Shown: positions 1 through 9,601, counted from the first letter of the stretch. The stretch is DNA of 47,485 nt from Euryarchaeota archaeon UBA561 (GCA_002502295.1 DANX01000014.1:1-47485); one strand, 5' to 3'. Program-made: numbers and translations. Notes: generated from the sequence alone by a model not told the origin.

Positions 1-1
1 T

Positions 2-1951
2 CCCACCCTCGATGATGCGGTGGATTTTATTCGGCTTGAAACGGTTCAAGAACCCGGCCTGGGTGCGCCAAAGCAACCCACATCGGTGTTGGTAAAACGG
101 GATGAACACTCCTCAATGGCTTCGATGTTGTCAGGGGTCCAACGTGCGTTTAACCGCATGGACCCGGACATTGTGCTGACCGCCGGGGGAGATCAACGGT
201 GGTTTCCTTGGTTGGTTGAGCAAACCAGAGTTCATGGACGAACCTTGACTCTTGGAAGAACATCAACGCCTCTGCAGCGATCAACGAATCAACGCACGAT
301 TCACTCGTATGGACAAACCCGTCATCGACACGGAGCGTTCTTTTTGGAAGGTCGACTTCACCTTGATGTAAAGAACAGTTTCATCGTAAACGAGGGTGGG
401 CTTGCCGGGTTGTTTGAGCTCGCACAACATTCTCGGCAGTCTGCTCAAATCATTTCCCGTCTCTCTCCCGGTTCGGTCATCAGCGCCATCCAGATGCGCG
501 TCGCCATGGATGACGGCGTCCTTGTTCCATGGAAAAAAAACCGTCCTGAGGACACGAAGTCAGCCCTTGATCTCCTCCATGCAGACCGTGGTGGATTGTA
601 TTTAGACAGCAGAACCGGCGTCCATGCATCCGTCATTGAACTTGATTTTGCGAGTCTATTTCCAAGCATCATCGCAACCAGAAACATCTCTCCTGAAACG
701 TTGAATTGCTCGTGTTGCCAATCGCCTTCATCAAATCATGCCGGTGCGATTGTACCTCTGCATCCCGAAGAAGCCGTCCAAGAATTTCGTGAGCGGAGGG
801 TGCGTTCGGAATTTGGCCATGGCCTCTTTCCAATCGTTCACAAAAAATCCCTTACTGTGCCTGGATTGAACATGCATACTTGCGGCCGGATGCATGGATT
901 TCTAGGCCGTGTGGTTGCTCCGCTGATCGAGCGTCGCCGAATCCTGAAGCAGTTGCGAAAACAAAAAGGTGATGCCTACGATTTGCGGCAAAATGCACTG
1001 AAATGGTTGCTAGTGACATGTTTTGGGTACACCGGTTATCGAAATGCCCGGTTTGGACGTATCGAAGCCCATGAAGCGATCTGTGCCTGGTCTCGAGATC
1101 TTCTTCTGACCACGATTGAAGCCGCCCAGGACGATGGGTGGGACGTACTCCATGCCATCGTTGATTGTGTTTGGCTCTCTGACATTCGTGGGCGTTCAAA
1201 GCAACAGCAGCGCTTGGATGCTGAAGCATTTGCCCAGCGCCTTTCGTCCCGTGTTGGTATTCCCCTTGAATTTGAAGCGCATTACGATTTCATTGCTTTT
1301 CTACCAAGCCGAATGCACGGTTCTGGTTCACTGACGAAGTATTGGGCGTACGACGGTGAATCATTCAAGGTACGAGGTATTGAATTGAGGCAACATTCAA
1401 CGCCGCAGTGGGTTCGAACTCTCCAACAACATGGATTGGAATTGCTCGCTGAGGGGGAGCGTTCCAATGGTCTTCCATCTCAGCGTACACAGCGGTTGGT
1501 GTGGCGACATTTCCGGGCGGAAATCCGCCGATTGGCTAACGGCCTTGTTCCGTTGGAGGATCTTGTCATCACGCGCCGAACAAGTCGGACATGGCAGGAT
1601 TATCGCGTGAAGAATTTGACCTATGCTGCTCTCCTGCGAGCCCATGAACGCGGCTATGAGGTCCCACCCGGCGGTAAAGTGCGGTACGCTGTGTTGAACC
1701 GTTCATCTGAGCAGTTGTTGGAACGGGTGGTCTTGGCCGAGGAAGTGGACCAGTATGCTGGGCCCGGCACGGGTTGCGTGAGTCACTATGGTGAACTGGC
1801 TGAACGCGCCATCTGGGCGCTTCTCGCTCCTTTCGGATGGACTTCTGACCAGTTGCGCAACGGTGGGGCCCAACCGAACCTTCTGTCGTTCATGGTTCGC
1901 GATGTTGGAGCGGTAGGGCATCAACAGGAACAGGGACCTTTGGACGATTGA
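2..1951 (+). CDS. Family B DNA polymerase, divergent PolB2-like (5' end cut by window)
   Basis: Template-directed DNA polymerase of family B, 3' part of the gene. The frame is open from base 2 and the first start-like codon is a GTG at 20, so the N-terminus probably lies outside the window. Motif A is DFASLFPSII (bases about 637-672), motif B is KWLLVTCFGYTG (about 1003-1040) and motif C is VDCVW (about 1160-1174). In motif C the first Asp of the usual DTD is replaced while the second, metal-binding Asp is kept. The exonuclease region is degraded: the exo II-like stretch DPDIVLTAGG lacks the usual Asn and Asp, and I see no YxxxD exo III motif. This resembles the exonuclease-dead PolB2 group rather than the replicative polymerase. 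The 3' end overlaps the convergent RecA-fold gene by 62 bases. Assignment to PolB is firm; its role in translesion synthesis is inference. Confidence 0.85.
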   Translation, partial: PTLDDAVDFIRLETVQEPGLGAPKQPTSVLVKRDEHSSMASMLSGVQRAFNRMDPDIVLTAGGDQRWFPWLVEQTRVHGRTLTLGRTSTPLQRSTNQRTIHSYGQTRHRHGAFFLEGRLHLDVKNSFIVNEGGLAGLFELAQHSRQSAQIISRLSPGSVISAIQMRVAMDDGVLVPWKKNRPEDTKSALDLLHADRGGLYLDSRTGVHASVIELDFASLFPSIIATRNISPETLNCSCCQSPSSNHAGAIVPLHPEEAVQEFRERRVRSEFGHGLFPIVHKKSLTVPGLNMHTCGRMHGFLGRVVAPLIERRRILKQLRKQKGDAYDLRQNALKWLLVTCFGYTGYRNARFGRIEAHEAICAWSRDLLLTTIEAAQDDGWDVLHAIVDCVWLSDIRGRSKQQQRLDAEAFAQRLSSRVGIPLEFEAHYDFIAFLPSRMHGSGSLTKYWAYDGESFKVRGIELRQHSTPQWVRTLQQHGLELLAEGERSNGLPSQRTQRLVWRHFRAEIRRLANGLVPLEDLVITRRTSRTWQDYRVKNLTYAALLRAHERGYEVPPGGKVRYAVLNRSSEQLLERVVLAEEVDQYAGPGTGCVSHYGELAERAIWALLAPFGWTSDQLRNGGAQPNLLSFMVRDVGAVGHQQEQGPLDD

Positions 1952-2711
1952 CCTGCGGTGAAGGCACATGAAAACGTGTCTGTAAATCGGTATTGAAGGG
2001 TAGCCACTGGCCTGCTGTTCCCGTTTGAAGATGATGCAAGTGAAGTGACCGTCGTCGCCGCCGTCCTTGCCACATCCCTTCGAGATGGTTTTCTGCGTGG
2101 CGTTGGACGTACTGAACATGGCGAGTATCCGTGAAGGGATCCTCTGCCCTTCCTGTGATGGCGATCACCGCAGCTTGTTTTCGATGCGCAAGTTCACGCA
2201 AGATGTGAACATGGCGCCGTAGTAGGGTGCGCGACTCCAATGACGATATGGCGTCGTCGTTGTGCATGGCCAGCAATCCATCGACAACGACCATGGGTGA
2301 ACGCGTGATGGCGAGTTCATCCGATAAACGTTCAAGTTGACGGTCAAGCTGATGCAGCGTGAAGCCTCGGCTGAGGTACAGACGAGCAAGACAGGCCTCA
2401 ACATCCGCTTCTAAAAATTCGAGAAGAGGGATGAACCGTGCAGGATCAATTCGGCAGGCCCCGTCAATCCAATGCACAACTTCTCCACGAGCAAGCGCAT
2501 AGGCTACCCAGTGCTCGCTAATGTCTCGCATGGTTTTTCCTGCAGGTCCAGGGCCGCTCAAATGGTAAATTTGTCCTTGAAACGGTTGGATGAGGGCAGG
2601 GTCGATGCCTCGGTGTTGTTGCGTGAGGGCGAAGATTTCCAAAGATTCTGGCGGGTCGGTTTCCATGTGAATCATTGAAGTCCGATTTTGGGGGTCGTCT
2701 ATCCTTGTCAT
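1890..2711 (-). CDS. Small RecA/RadA-fold ATPase (ImuA- or RadB-like)
   Basis: A protein of 273 residues with a Walker A motif GPGPAGKT at about residues 53-60 and a Walker B-like strand MVVVDGLL at about 138-145, in the order seen in RecA/RadA/KaiC ATPases. It lacks the long DNA-binding extensions of a full RadA. The C-terminus is rich in basic residues and ends in a low-complexity Pro/Arg/His tail. The ATG at 2711 is preceded by GAGGGG, which decides the start; a second Met at codon 13 is possible. The gene runs divergently from dinB (64 bases between starts) and convergently with the PolB gene, overlapping it by 62 bases. A single RecA-fold ATPase between a PolB and a Y-family polymerase suggests an accessory role in lesion bypass. 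That role is inferred from context; an ordinary RadB-type recombination mediator is the alternative. Confidence 0.65.
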   Translation of the reverse strand: MTRIDDPQNRTSMIHMETDPPESLEIFALTQQHRGIDPALIQPFQGQIYHLSGPGPAGKTMRDISEHWVAYALARGEVVHWIDGACRIDPARFIPLLEFLEADVEACLARLYLSRGFTLHQLDRQLERLSDELAITRSPMVVVDGLLAMHNDDAISSLESRTLLRRHVHILRELAHRKQAAVIAITGRAEDPFTDTRHVQYVQRHAENHLEGMWQGRRRRRSLHLHHLQTGTAGQWLPFNTDLQTRFHVPSPQVNRPKVPVPVDALPLQHREP

Positions 2712-2775
2712 GACCCCTCAAGTTGAACTGAACACACACATCAAGTTCAAACACCATTGGCGGTGTTGAAGGTGC

Positions 2776-3906
2776 GTGGTCGATGAGGTTAGCAGCGTTG
2801 AGGCCACCGGCCCTCGTATTCTGATCCACTGCGACTTGGATGCGTTCTTTGCTGCGGTTGAAACCATCCATCATGGGTTTGATGAATCCATCCCCCTCAT
2901 CATCGGGTCCGATCCGAAACAAGGCCGTGGGCGTGGCATTGTATCCACCTGCAATTATGCAGCCCGTCAGTTCGGTATCCGTTCAGCCATGCCCGTTTCC
3001 GAGGCATGGAGGCGTTGTCCTGCCTCCCCTTTTGGACCCGGAGTCTACATCCGGGGAACGCGTGGCCTTTACAGTCGAGCCAGTCGAAAGGTGATGGATT
3101 GCCTTCGTGCGCCTGCCGTGTTGTTTGAGAAGGCCAGCATTGACGAAGCTTACCTTGACGTAACGGAAACGGTTGACGGGGATTGGGATGCTGCTCTGGC
3201 TTTGGCTGGTCAACTCCAACAGGCGATCAGAGAAGCGGTCAATCTCACCGCATCCTTTGGCATCGGACCTACACGGATCGTGGCGAAGATGTCGAGCGAA
3301 ATCAACAAGCCCAACGGCATCTTCAGAGTCATGCCCGATGAGGTTTCCCTCTTCTTTCATGGGCGGTCACTGCGCGATATTCCCGGCATCGGTCCAAAGC
3401 GAGCCACGCAGTTGGCGGAGTGGGGTTATACCACGGCCGATGAGCTCTATGAATTGGGTGAACTTTCTCTTTCACGGCTCACAGGGGAGCGGTTTGCAGA
3501 ATGGTTCATGCGGGTGGTCGACGGGGAAAGCAGTGCCGTCGTCAGCCCTCTGAGAAGCCGTAAGTCCGTCGGAAAAGAGCACACCTTTGAGCAGGACCGT
3601 GACAACCACGCTGAAGTGCTAGAACGGCTTGAACAACTGGTCCACTTGGTGATGGAGCGAGCTAAACATCTGGGCGTTTCGGGTCGGCTTGCCGAGGTAA
3701 AGATCAGATACACAGGATTTGAAACACACACCTCCGGTCGCAGCATACCGGTTGCGATGGACGATGAATCCGTGTTTAAGCGGCTTGCTCAGGTTTTGTT
3801 CGCAACAAACATTCAGCCCGATAGTCGGGTGCGACTCATTGGCTTTCGACTCGGTCAGTTGGAGATGCCGCCATCTCGTCAAACGACGTTGTTTGAGGAA
3901 GAGTGA
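2776..3906 (+). CDS. dinB: DNA polymerase IV (Y family, Dpo4/DinB)
   Basis: Error-prone translesion DNA polymerase. HCDLDAFFAAVE near residue 18 carries the first catalytic Asp residues, SIDEAYLD near residue 120 carries the Asp-Glu pair, and LRDIPGIGPKRATQLAEWG near residue 200 is the helix-hairpin-helix of the thumb; a little-finger domain follows. The C-terminus QTTLFEEE is a PCNA-interacting (PIP) box, placing the enzyme at the sliding clamp. Its 376 residues are normal for the family. The start is a GTG at 2776 with a GGTG element just upstream. The stop lies one base from the stop of convergent valS, so no room remains for separate terminators. It is divergent from the RecA-fold ATPase gene and may share its promoter region. 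Confidence 0.95.
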   Translation: MVDEVSSVEATGPRILIHCDLDAFFAAVETIHHGFDESIPLIIGSDPKQGRGRGIVSTCNYAARQFGIRSAMPVSEAWRRCPASPFGPGVYIRGTRGLYSRASRKVMDCLRAPAVLFEKASIDEAYLDVTETVDGDWDAALALAGQLQQAIREAVNLTASFGIGPTRIVAKMSSEINKPNGIFRVMPDEVSLFFHGRSLRDIPGIGPKRATQLAEWGYTTADELYELGELSLSRLTGERFAEWFMRVVDGESSAVVSPLRSRKSVGKEHTFEQDRDNHAEVLERLEQLVHLVMERAKHLGVSGRLAEVKIRYTGFETHTSGRSIPVAMDDESVFKRLAQVLFATNIQPDSRVRLIGFRLGQLEMPPSRQTTLFEEE

Positions 3907-3907
3907 C

Positions 3908-6400
3908 TTACTCAAGTTGGTGCATTTGTGTTAGTGTTGATTCAAATTCTGACAAACTTTTGGGGACGGATATGCCTGAAATTGGTTGCTTGAGACCCAT
4001 GCCTTGTTTCTGTTTGGTCGCCCATGTCTGGCCGTTAAATTCCTGTAATTCGTGGGACAATGAACAGAGGCGGGCTCCTTCTTCAGTGCCATGAGCGACA
4101 GCAGGGTAGGCATGTTCGGGGAAGTCGTCAACGTCAACGGCTGAACTGCCATAGACCGTGCTCGAGATGTGGTGGGTGAAGAACGGACAAACGGGACTGA
4201 AGGCAGCCATGAAGTCTCGAACGATTCGGTGCAATGTCCATGCGGCGGCTTCGTCTTCATCGTAAAGTCGTGACTTCACCATTTCGAGGTAATGGCTCGG
4301 TAGAAGGCCAGTTCCAAACGTCTTGAGTGCTTGAGTTGCACTGTAGATGTCAAGATTTGACCATGCCTGTTTTACGCTATGCATGGTGCGTTGGAATTCT
4401 GCCAGAATCCATCGGTCTTCAACAGCGAGTTGTTCCGGCTGCTCATCGAGGTGTTCGGGTACGTCAAATTGGGAAGCAAAACGAGCGACGTTGAACAATT
4501 TGGTTAATACTCCGAAATACTTCTTTTCAATCTCCTCGGGGTTGATGTGGAAATCATCACCCACTTGGGCCTCGCAGGCCTTCCAAAGTCTGAAGCATTC
4601 GCTCCCAATTTTGTTTGCTCGTAACTTAACCGTTTTGTCAGGCCCTTTGACTTGCCATGCTCCACTTCGTCCGTCGAAACCGCACTCAAGCACAGAATCT
4701 GCATCGATTCCATTTCCGAGTGACTTGCTCATCTTGCGACCCCATGGGTCCATGCCGAGGCCATCGATCCAGACGTGTTGGAAGCCCGGTTGGTCGAGCA
4801 CGAGGGTGGATTTGAGGAGCGTGTAATACAACCATGTTCGAACGATTTCTTTGCCTTGTGGTCGAAGCGCTGTTGGAAAGGCCTTTGCGAACACATCAGG
4901 GTGATTGAGGTAGCCGCTTACGAACAGATTGGAGTTGGAGGAATCCATCCACGTATCAAATACCTTTTCCTCGCCTTTCAATGTACCAAGTTCAGCCGCT
5001 CGTTCCTCGTACCCACCGATGTCTTCACGGCTCTCCCGGTCGAGCACTCTGCTTCCTGCAGGAGGCATGTCTTTCCACGGCTGAACGTATGTGCCCGACG
5101 GTGGAACGATGACTTTTGTTTCATCTTCGCTGTACCAGATTGGAATTTCAGTGTGGTACCATCGTCGACGGCTAATCGGCCAGTCGATGCTTATGTTGTC
5201 CATCCAGTCCAACAAGAACTGGCGGTTCCTTACAGGGTGGAAGGTGATGGAATCGATGTGTTCACGCATACGGTCTTGGATGTGGGTTTGCCGCACGTAC
5301 CATTCCTTCAAGAGAATGATTTCAACGGGGTTTTTTCCTCGCTCGGAAACGGGGATGTCTTGATCACGCTCAACGGATTGAACCAAGCGACCACTTTGCT
5401 CAAGCAACTCTATGGAGCGGGCCCGTGCTTCCAACACCGTCATGCCTTCCAACGGTCCGGAAACGTTGGTCATTTTTCCATCGAGGTCAATGGCTTGGAA
5501 GGGCGTTAACCCAAGTTCCCTGAACACTGCCACGTCGTTTTGATCCCCAAAGGAACAAACCATCAATACGCCGGTTCCAAATTCGGATTTGACCGATGGA
5601 TGTTGTTGAATTTCGACCGTTGTTTGCCGGCCATCGGTGTCCAACGGGAGGGATACTTTCGTTCCGACAAGATGGCTATATCGCTTATCATCGGGGTGGA
5701 CAACCACAACTCCGCACGCACAGATGAGTTCAGGGCGTGTCGTTGAAATGACGAGCTCTGTACCGTCTTCGCACGTCCAACGAACATCAACAAGATTGGT
5801 TTTGCGAGCGATGCGCTCGACTTCAGCATCGGCGATGGTGGTTCCTTCAACCGGGTCGTAAATGTTGGGTCGGAGGTCTTCAACGATGTCCCCTTTCTTG
5901 AACAATTCAACGAAAATGGATTGTGTTACGCTTCGGTAGTTGGGGGCATCGGTAAGGTACTCTCGGGAAAAATCACACGAGAGCCCCACACGTTTTGCGG
6001 TCTTCCTCATGGCTTGAGTAAACGATTCAATGGTCGTTTTGCAAAGGTCAAGAAATTCTTCCCGGTCGTACGTTTTCATCTTACGCTTGGTGTTTTTTTC
6101 CACGGTGAATTCAATGTTGATGCCGTTTCGGTCAACGCCCCAAGGGAAGTATACTTCTTTTCCAAGCAGACGTTGACTTCGTGCGATTACGTCGATCATG
6201 GAATATTGAGCAACAGCACCAATGTGCCATGTTCCCGAGGGGTAGGGCGGAGGTGTGTCAATGACGAACAATTCCTTTTCACTCTCGGGGTTGAATGCGT
6301 AGCGGCCGCTGTACGCCTCTTCGTTCGCGTAGTGTGCTTCTTGAATGGATTTTTCGAGGTTGATCGACCAACGCTTCTCGGGGAGTTTCGGGGCTGGCAT
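3908..6400 (-). CDS. valS: Valyl-tRNA synthetase
   Basis: Class I aminoacyl-tRNA synthetase charging tRNA-Val with valine in the cytoplasm. The HIGH-type motif reads PPPYPSGTWHIGA near residue 50, so the last His of HIGH is Ala. The CP1 editing domain has the ValS-type STTRPELICACG and VVVVHPDD. The second signature is KMSKSLGN near residue 560, followed by an anticodon-binding helical domain. About 830 residues is normal for archaeal ValS. TTRPELICAC and the overall layout fit ValS better than LeuS or IleS. I use the ATG at 6400, which has AGGTGA five bases upstream; an in-frame GTG at 6409 preceded by GAGGAGG is also possible. The divergent region to the RND gene holds nested inverted repeats (6476-6534). 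Confidence 0.93.
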   Translation of the reverse strand: MPAPKLPEKRWSINLEKSIQEAHYANEEAYSGRYAFNPESEKELFVIDTPPPYPSGTWHIGAVAQYSMIDVIARSQRLLGKEVYFPWGVDRNGINIEFTVEKNTKRKMKTYDREEFLDLCKTTIESFTQAMRKTAKRVGLSCDFSREYLTDAPNYRSVTQSIFVELFKKGDIVEDLRPNIYDPVEGTTIADAEVERIARKTNLVDVRWTCEDGTELVISTTRPELICACGVVVVHPDDKRYSHLVGTKVSLPLDTDGRQTTVEIQQHPSVKSEFGTGVLMVCSFGDQNDVAVFRELGLTPFQAIDLDGKMTNVSGPLEGMTVLEARARSIELLEQSGRLVQSVERDQDIPVSERGKNPVEIILLKEWYVRQTHIQDRMREHIDSITFHPVRNRQFLLDWMDNISIDWPISRRRWYHTEIPIWYSEDETKVIVPPSGTYVQPWKDMPPAGSRVLDRESREDIGGYEERAAELGTLKGEEKVFDTWMDSSNSNLFVSGYLNHPDVFAKAFPTALRPQGKEIVRTWLYYTLLKSTLVLDQPGFQHVWIDGLGMDPWGRKMSKSLGNGIDADSVLECGFDGRSGAWQVKGPDKTVKLRANKIGSECFRLWKACEAQVGDDFHINPEEIEKKYFGVLTKLFNVARFASQFDVPEHLDEQPEQLAVEDRWILAEFQRTMHSVKQAWSNLDIYSATQALKTFGTGLLPSHYLEMVKSRLYDEDEAAAWTLHRIVRDFMAAFSPVCPFFTHHISSTVYGSSAVDVDDFPEHAYPAVAHGTEEGARLCSLSHELQEFNGQTWATKQKQGMGLKQPISGISVPKSLSEFESTLTQMHQLE

Positions 6401-6475
6401 GGAACTCACCTGTGGCCTCCTCGGTATGGGAGGGGTTCATTCGCTCGGATGTGAGGCATCACTTCAACCCGTCGG

Positions 6476-6534
6476 CCTTCAAGGATTCAGGGCACAATGG
6501 ACCCATAGCGAAGGTAAGGCTTTGAAGGGTCCAT
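6476..6534. promoter_or_regulatory. Nested inverted repeats in the valS/RND divergent region
   Basis: Two inverted repeats interleave. CCTTCAA (6476-6482) can pair with TTGAAGG (6522-6528), and ATGGACCC (6497-6504) can pair with GGGTCCAT (6527-6534). The arm order 1-2-1'-2' is that of an H-type pseudoknot; the last arms share two bases. The element lies 76 bases upstream of the valS start on one strand and 26 upstream of the TTG start of the RND gene on the other. It could be an RNA leader for either gene, a pair of operators, or chance. Confidence 0.3.
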
Positions 6535-6559
6535 GCTTGGGTAGGGTTGAGGTGGTGGC

Positions 6560-9500
6560 TTGGCTTCGGATGTCGATGAAACAAAACCCTCCACCACAGA
6601 GGCACCTGAATCAAAATCCTTTGGCAATGCCCGGCTTAACGCCATCACCGAAAAGAGCCGAGCCGTCCGTAACCAACTCGTTGGCCAAATGAAGACCATT
6701 GACTCAAAAAGAACACTGGATGCCGTGCTTGATGCTCCAAAACGCTTCAAACGCGAGTGGCAGAAAACCGGAGCGACCGGTGCGATTACAAAGTTTCCAA
6801 TCCCCACAGTCTTGGTGTTTTTGTTGCTCACCGCCTACTTCGTGTCGCAGTCGGGTTTTCTCGACAACACTCGGTTTGATGACGATCCAAACAATCCCGC
6901 CCTGAACGTCAACGGCGACCTCGAAGTTTACCTTCCAGAAGGAAGCCGTGTCGCTGAACTCATCGGTAAGGTGGAAGAAGACTGGTCCACCAACGTGATG
7001 GTTGTCTACATTGAATCCACCAAAGGAAACAACATCACAAATCAACGAATTCTTCAGGAAATTAGTTTCGTTGAGAACATTCTGAATCCTTACCTTTCAG
7101 ACGATTCGGATGACGTGATTTACATTCTTTCCCTCTCAACCGTGCTCAAGGAAGTCAACTCAAGTGCGCCTCGAATTCGTGAAGCGGTGTTCACTGAAGT
7201 CGGTGAACTTGGATGCTCGAACGACCCTACCGACGATTGTCCATCACGGGAATTTGCAAAAGAGATCAACGAGGCGTTTGCCTTGACCGACGAGCAGCTC
7301 GGTGGATCCTATGAGATTCCCAGTCAGACCACCATTGACCTCATCATTGGGGAAATGTACACCGAAGAAAACGAGCCAAGCGCGGGTTTGAATAAACTCG
7401 CTCGGGACATCGAAGGTGGGGAAGATGGCGGTCCTGATGGTGTTCTGGACCGAGCCATCATGGCGATTGCGGTCACCGAAGACCGACCTGCAAAAGAGAT
7501 CATCGCTGACACTCAAGAAGTTCTCGACGTTATCTCCAAAATGGAACGAGCCTGTGTGTATCAAGACAACGGTGAGCCCGATGAAAGGGAAGGCATGTGC
7601 ACATGGGAAGACCTCGGTCTTTCGATGGTGCTCACAGGCCCTGTTCCAATCACCAATGCGGTGACAGAATTTTCATTCAAGCTGTTTTGGGACATTTTCC
7701 CGAACGCTGTTGTGTTGGTCGCCATTGGGTTGTTTGTATTCCACTCTGACCTTCTTCAAGCTGGCATCACCGGTATCCGACCGCTTCAAGGTTTCAAGGT
7801 CGTCGTTATTGCCGGCTTGCCCACTTTGTGTGCTGTGTTTTGGACCTTGGGACTCATCGGCGCGACAAATTATGAGGTCACCATGACGGTGATCATCGTT
7901 GGTCCGATTTTGCTTGCTCTGGGGGTTTCATACGGCCTTCACATCACGAATCGGTATGCAGAAGAAGAAGGCAGCAAAGATGAGAAAATGCGAGCATCCC
8001 TCACCTCCACCGGGCGAGCAGTCTTTTTGTCGGCGGTCACAACCGTCATCGGATTTATTTCACTCGTGTTTACCCCCATGGCTCCCATTCAAACCGTTGG
8101 TATCGCCCTTTCTGCCGGGATTGTGATCGTGTATTTCCTGACCATGTTCATGGTGCCGAATTTAACTCTGATTTTGGACTTGAAGAAACCAAAACATCCT
8201 CCTCTCAAAGCGTTCGATGTGCTGGTTGATATTCCTGTCAAGCGAAACCGTGCCGTCATCGGCGTCTTTGTGTTCATGATTTTGTTGTCAGCCACAGTAG
8301 GCCAAGCGAACGTCGAAGAGAACATTGACTTGTTGGGCATGGCGCCGGAAACCGAATCACCGGTTGTAAAAATGAAACAATACAGCTCAGAGTTTGAAGC
8401 CGGACAAGTCGGTATGATTTTGGTGAACGCAAACGTGAGCGGTGACTTCAATGATGCGGATGTTTCAAACGATGATCCGGTTGAAATTTTGAAGAAAATA
8501 GACCACCTCGAGTCCTCGCTCAACACGGTTGAGAACACGTCGGCTGTGTCGGTCGTTTTCCTGATGAAATCCTCTGGCGTGCAGGTCACCGTCACTGGAG
8601 AAGGCGTGAACGACTTGTTCCAATTGATACCATGCGGCGGCAACCAGGCATGTGAAGATGTAAAACTAACAGCCAATGTGCTGTTGAATCAAAGCCAATC
8701 CCTCGACGCATCGTTTTGGGACCTCCTCAATGATCCCGATCAGTTCGGTCTTCCTGGCTCTCAGCAAAGCCAAATTTTCCTGCTTGATGTGTTCTATGCC
8801 TCGCTTACGAAAGAAACGCGGGAAATTTTCGTGAGCGAAGATTTCAGCCGGTCTTTGATCTACGTGGACATGCCGTTTATCCCCGTGGCTGACACTGCAA
8901 AAAGCGTCGATTCGGTCAACGAACAAGCTTCAACCTTCAACGGTAGACACGGAGAATCTGCTGAAGAATTGACCGGTGTTGCGGCCACGGCCATCGAGGT
9001 GAACGAATTGATTGTTGGTTCTCAATGGACCTCGCTTGGGTTTGCCATCATCCTCACGCTCATCACCCTGGCCGTCGTGTTCCGAGACATTCGGTACTCC
9101 ATTTGGACGACCTCTCCGGTTATTGCCACCGTTGCTCTCCAATGGCTTGTGATGTGGCGGATGGATGTGCCGCTCTCGTTGGTAACCGTCATGATCGGTT
9201 CAATTCTGGTCGGCGTGGGCGTTGATTTCTCAATCCACATTGCCAACAGAATTCGTGAGTTAGGTGGGGGAATACAGGCCATCCGAAGCGCGGCTGTCGG
9301 GACGGGCATGTCGTTGTTTGAGGCAGCCGTTGTCACATCGCTGGGAATGTACACTGCTTACGACATTCCGATTCCTGAAATTACACCGTTCATCACCGTT
9401 ATTCTGATCCTCCTTTGGGTGGCAGCCGCCAGCGCGCTCATATTACTACCTGCCATTTTCATCACGCTTGAAAAAATGGGCATAGGCGCCGTGAGTGGTG

Positions 9501-9601
9501 GGAACAACATGGCGAAAAAGCTCGGTCTTATTCGTACCACGGTGGACATGGAAGACGTGATGGATGCTGCTCTGGTCGACGACGACGTTGATGCTTGGTA
9601 A
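6560..9601 (+). CDS. RND/MMPL superfamily exporter with two sterol-sensing-like halves
   Basis: Cytoplasmic-membrane transporter of the RND superfamily, MMPL/Patched-like branch. A hydrophilic N-tail of about 78 residues precedes TM1 (about 80-97). An extracytoplasmic loop to about 375 is followed by a five-helix bundle (about 377-540). TM7 (about 562-580) starts the second half, with a second large loop to about 815 and a last bundle to about 973. The second half carries GVGVDFSIHIANR and the first has the matching GVSYGLHITNRYAEE, the TM4-type motif seen in both RND halves. At 1013 residues it is a complete two-half pump. The start is a TTG at 6560 behind GAGGTGG. The substrate cannot be read from sequence; lipids or isoprenoids are typical for MMPL proteins. 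Confidence 0.85.
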   Translation: MASDVDETKPSTTEAPESKSFGNARLNAITEKSRAVRNQLVGQMKTIDSKRTLDAVLDAPKRFKREWQKTGATGAITKFPIPTVLVFLLLTAYFVSQSGFLDNTRFDDDPNNPALNVNGDLEVYLPEGSRVAELIGKVEEDWSTNVMVVYIESTKGNNITNQRILQEISFVENILNPYLSDDSDDVIYILSLSTVLKEVNSSAPRIREAVFTEVGELGCSNDPTDDCPSREFAKEINEAFALTDEQLGGSYEIPSQTTIDLIIGEMYTEENEPSAGLNKLARDIEGGEDGGPDGVLDRAIMAIAVTEDRPAKEIIADTQEVLDVISKMERACVYQDNGEPDEREGMCTWEDLGLSMVLTGPVPITNAVTEFSFKLFWDIFPNAVVLVAIGLFVFHSDLLQAGITGIRPLQGFKVVVIAGLPTLCAVFWTLGLIGATNYEVTMTVIIVGPILLALGVSYGLHITNRYAEEEGSKDEKMRASLTSTGRAVFLSAVTTVIGFISLVFTPMAPIQTVGIALSAGIVIVYFLTMFMVPNLTLILDLKKPKHPPLKAFDVLVDIPVKRNRAVIGVFVFMILLSATVGQANVEENIDLLGMAPETESPVVKMKQYSSEFEAGQVGMILVNANVSGDFNDADVSNDDPVEILKKIDHLESSLNTVENTSAVSVVFLMKSSGVQVTVTGEGVNDLFQLIPCGGNQACEDVKLTANVLLNQSQSLDASFWDLLNDPDQFGLPGSQQSQIFLLDVFYASLTKETREIFVSEDFSRSLIYVDMPFIPVADTAKSVDSVNEQASTFNGRHGESAEELTGVAATAIEVNELIVGSQWTSLGFAIILTLITLAVVFRDIRYSIWTTSPVIATVALQWLVMWRMDVPLSLVTVMIGSILVGVGVDFSIHIANRIRELGGGIQAIRSAAVGTGMSLFEAAVVTSLGMYTAYDIPIPEITPFITVILILLWVAAASALILLPAIFITLEKMGIGAVSGGNNMAKKLGLIRTTVDMEDVMDAALVDDDVDAW

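Noticed and set aside
4775..5509. 244-codon open frame opposite valS
   Set aside because: It lies wholly within a conserved ValS coding sequence and shows no recognisable family.
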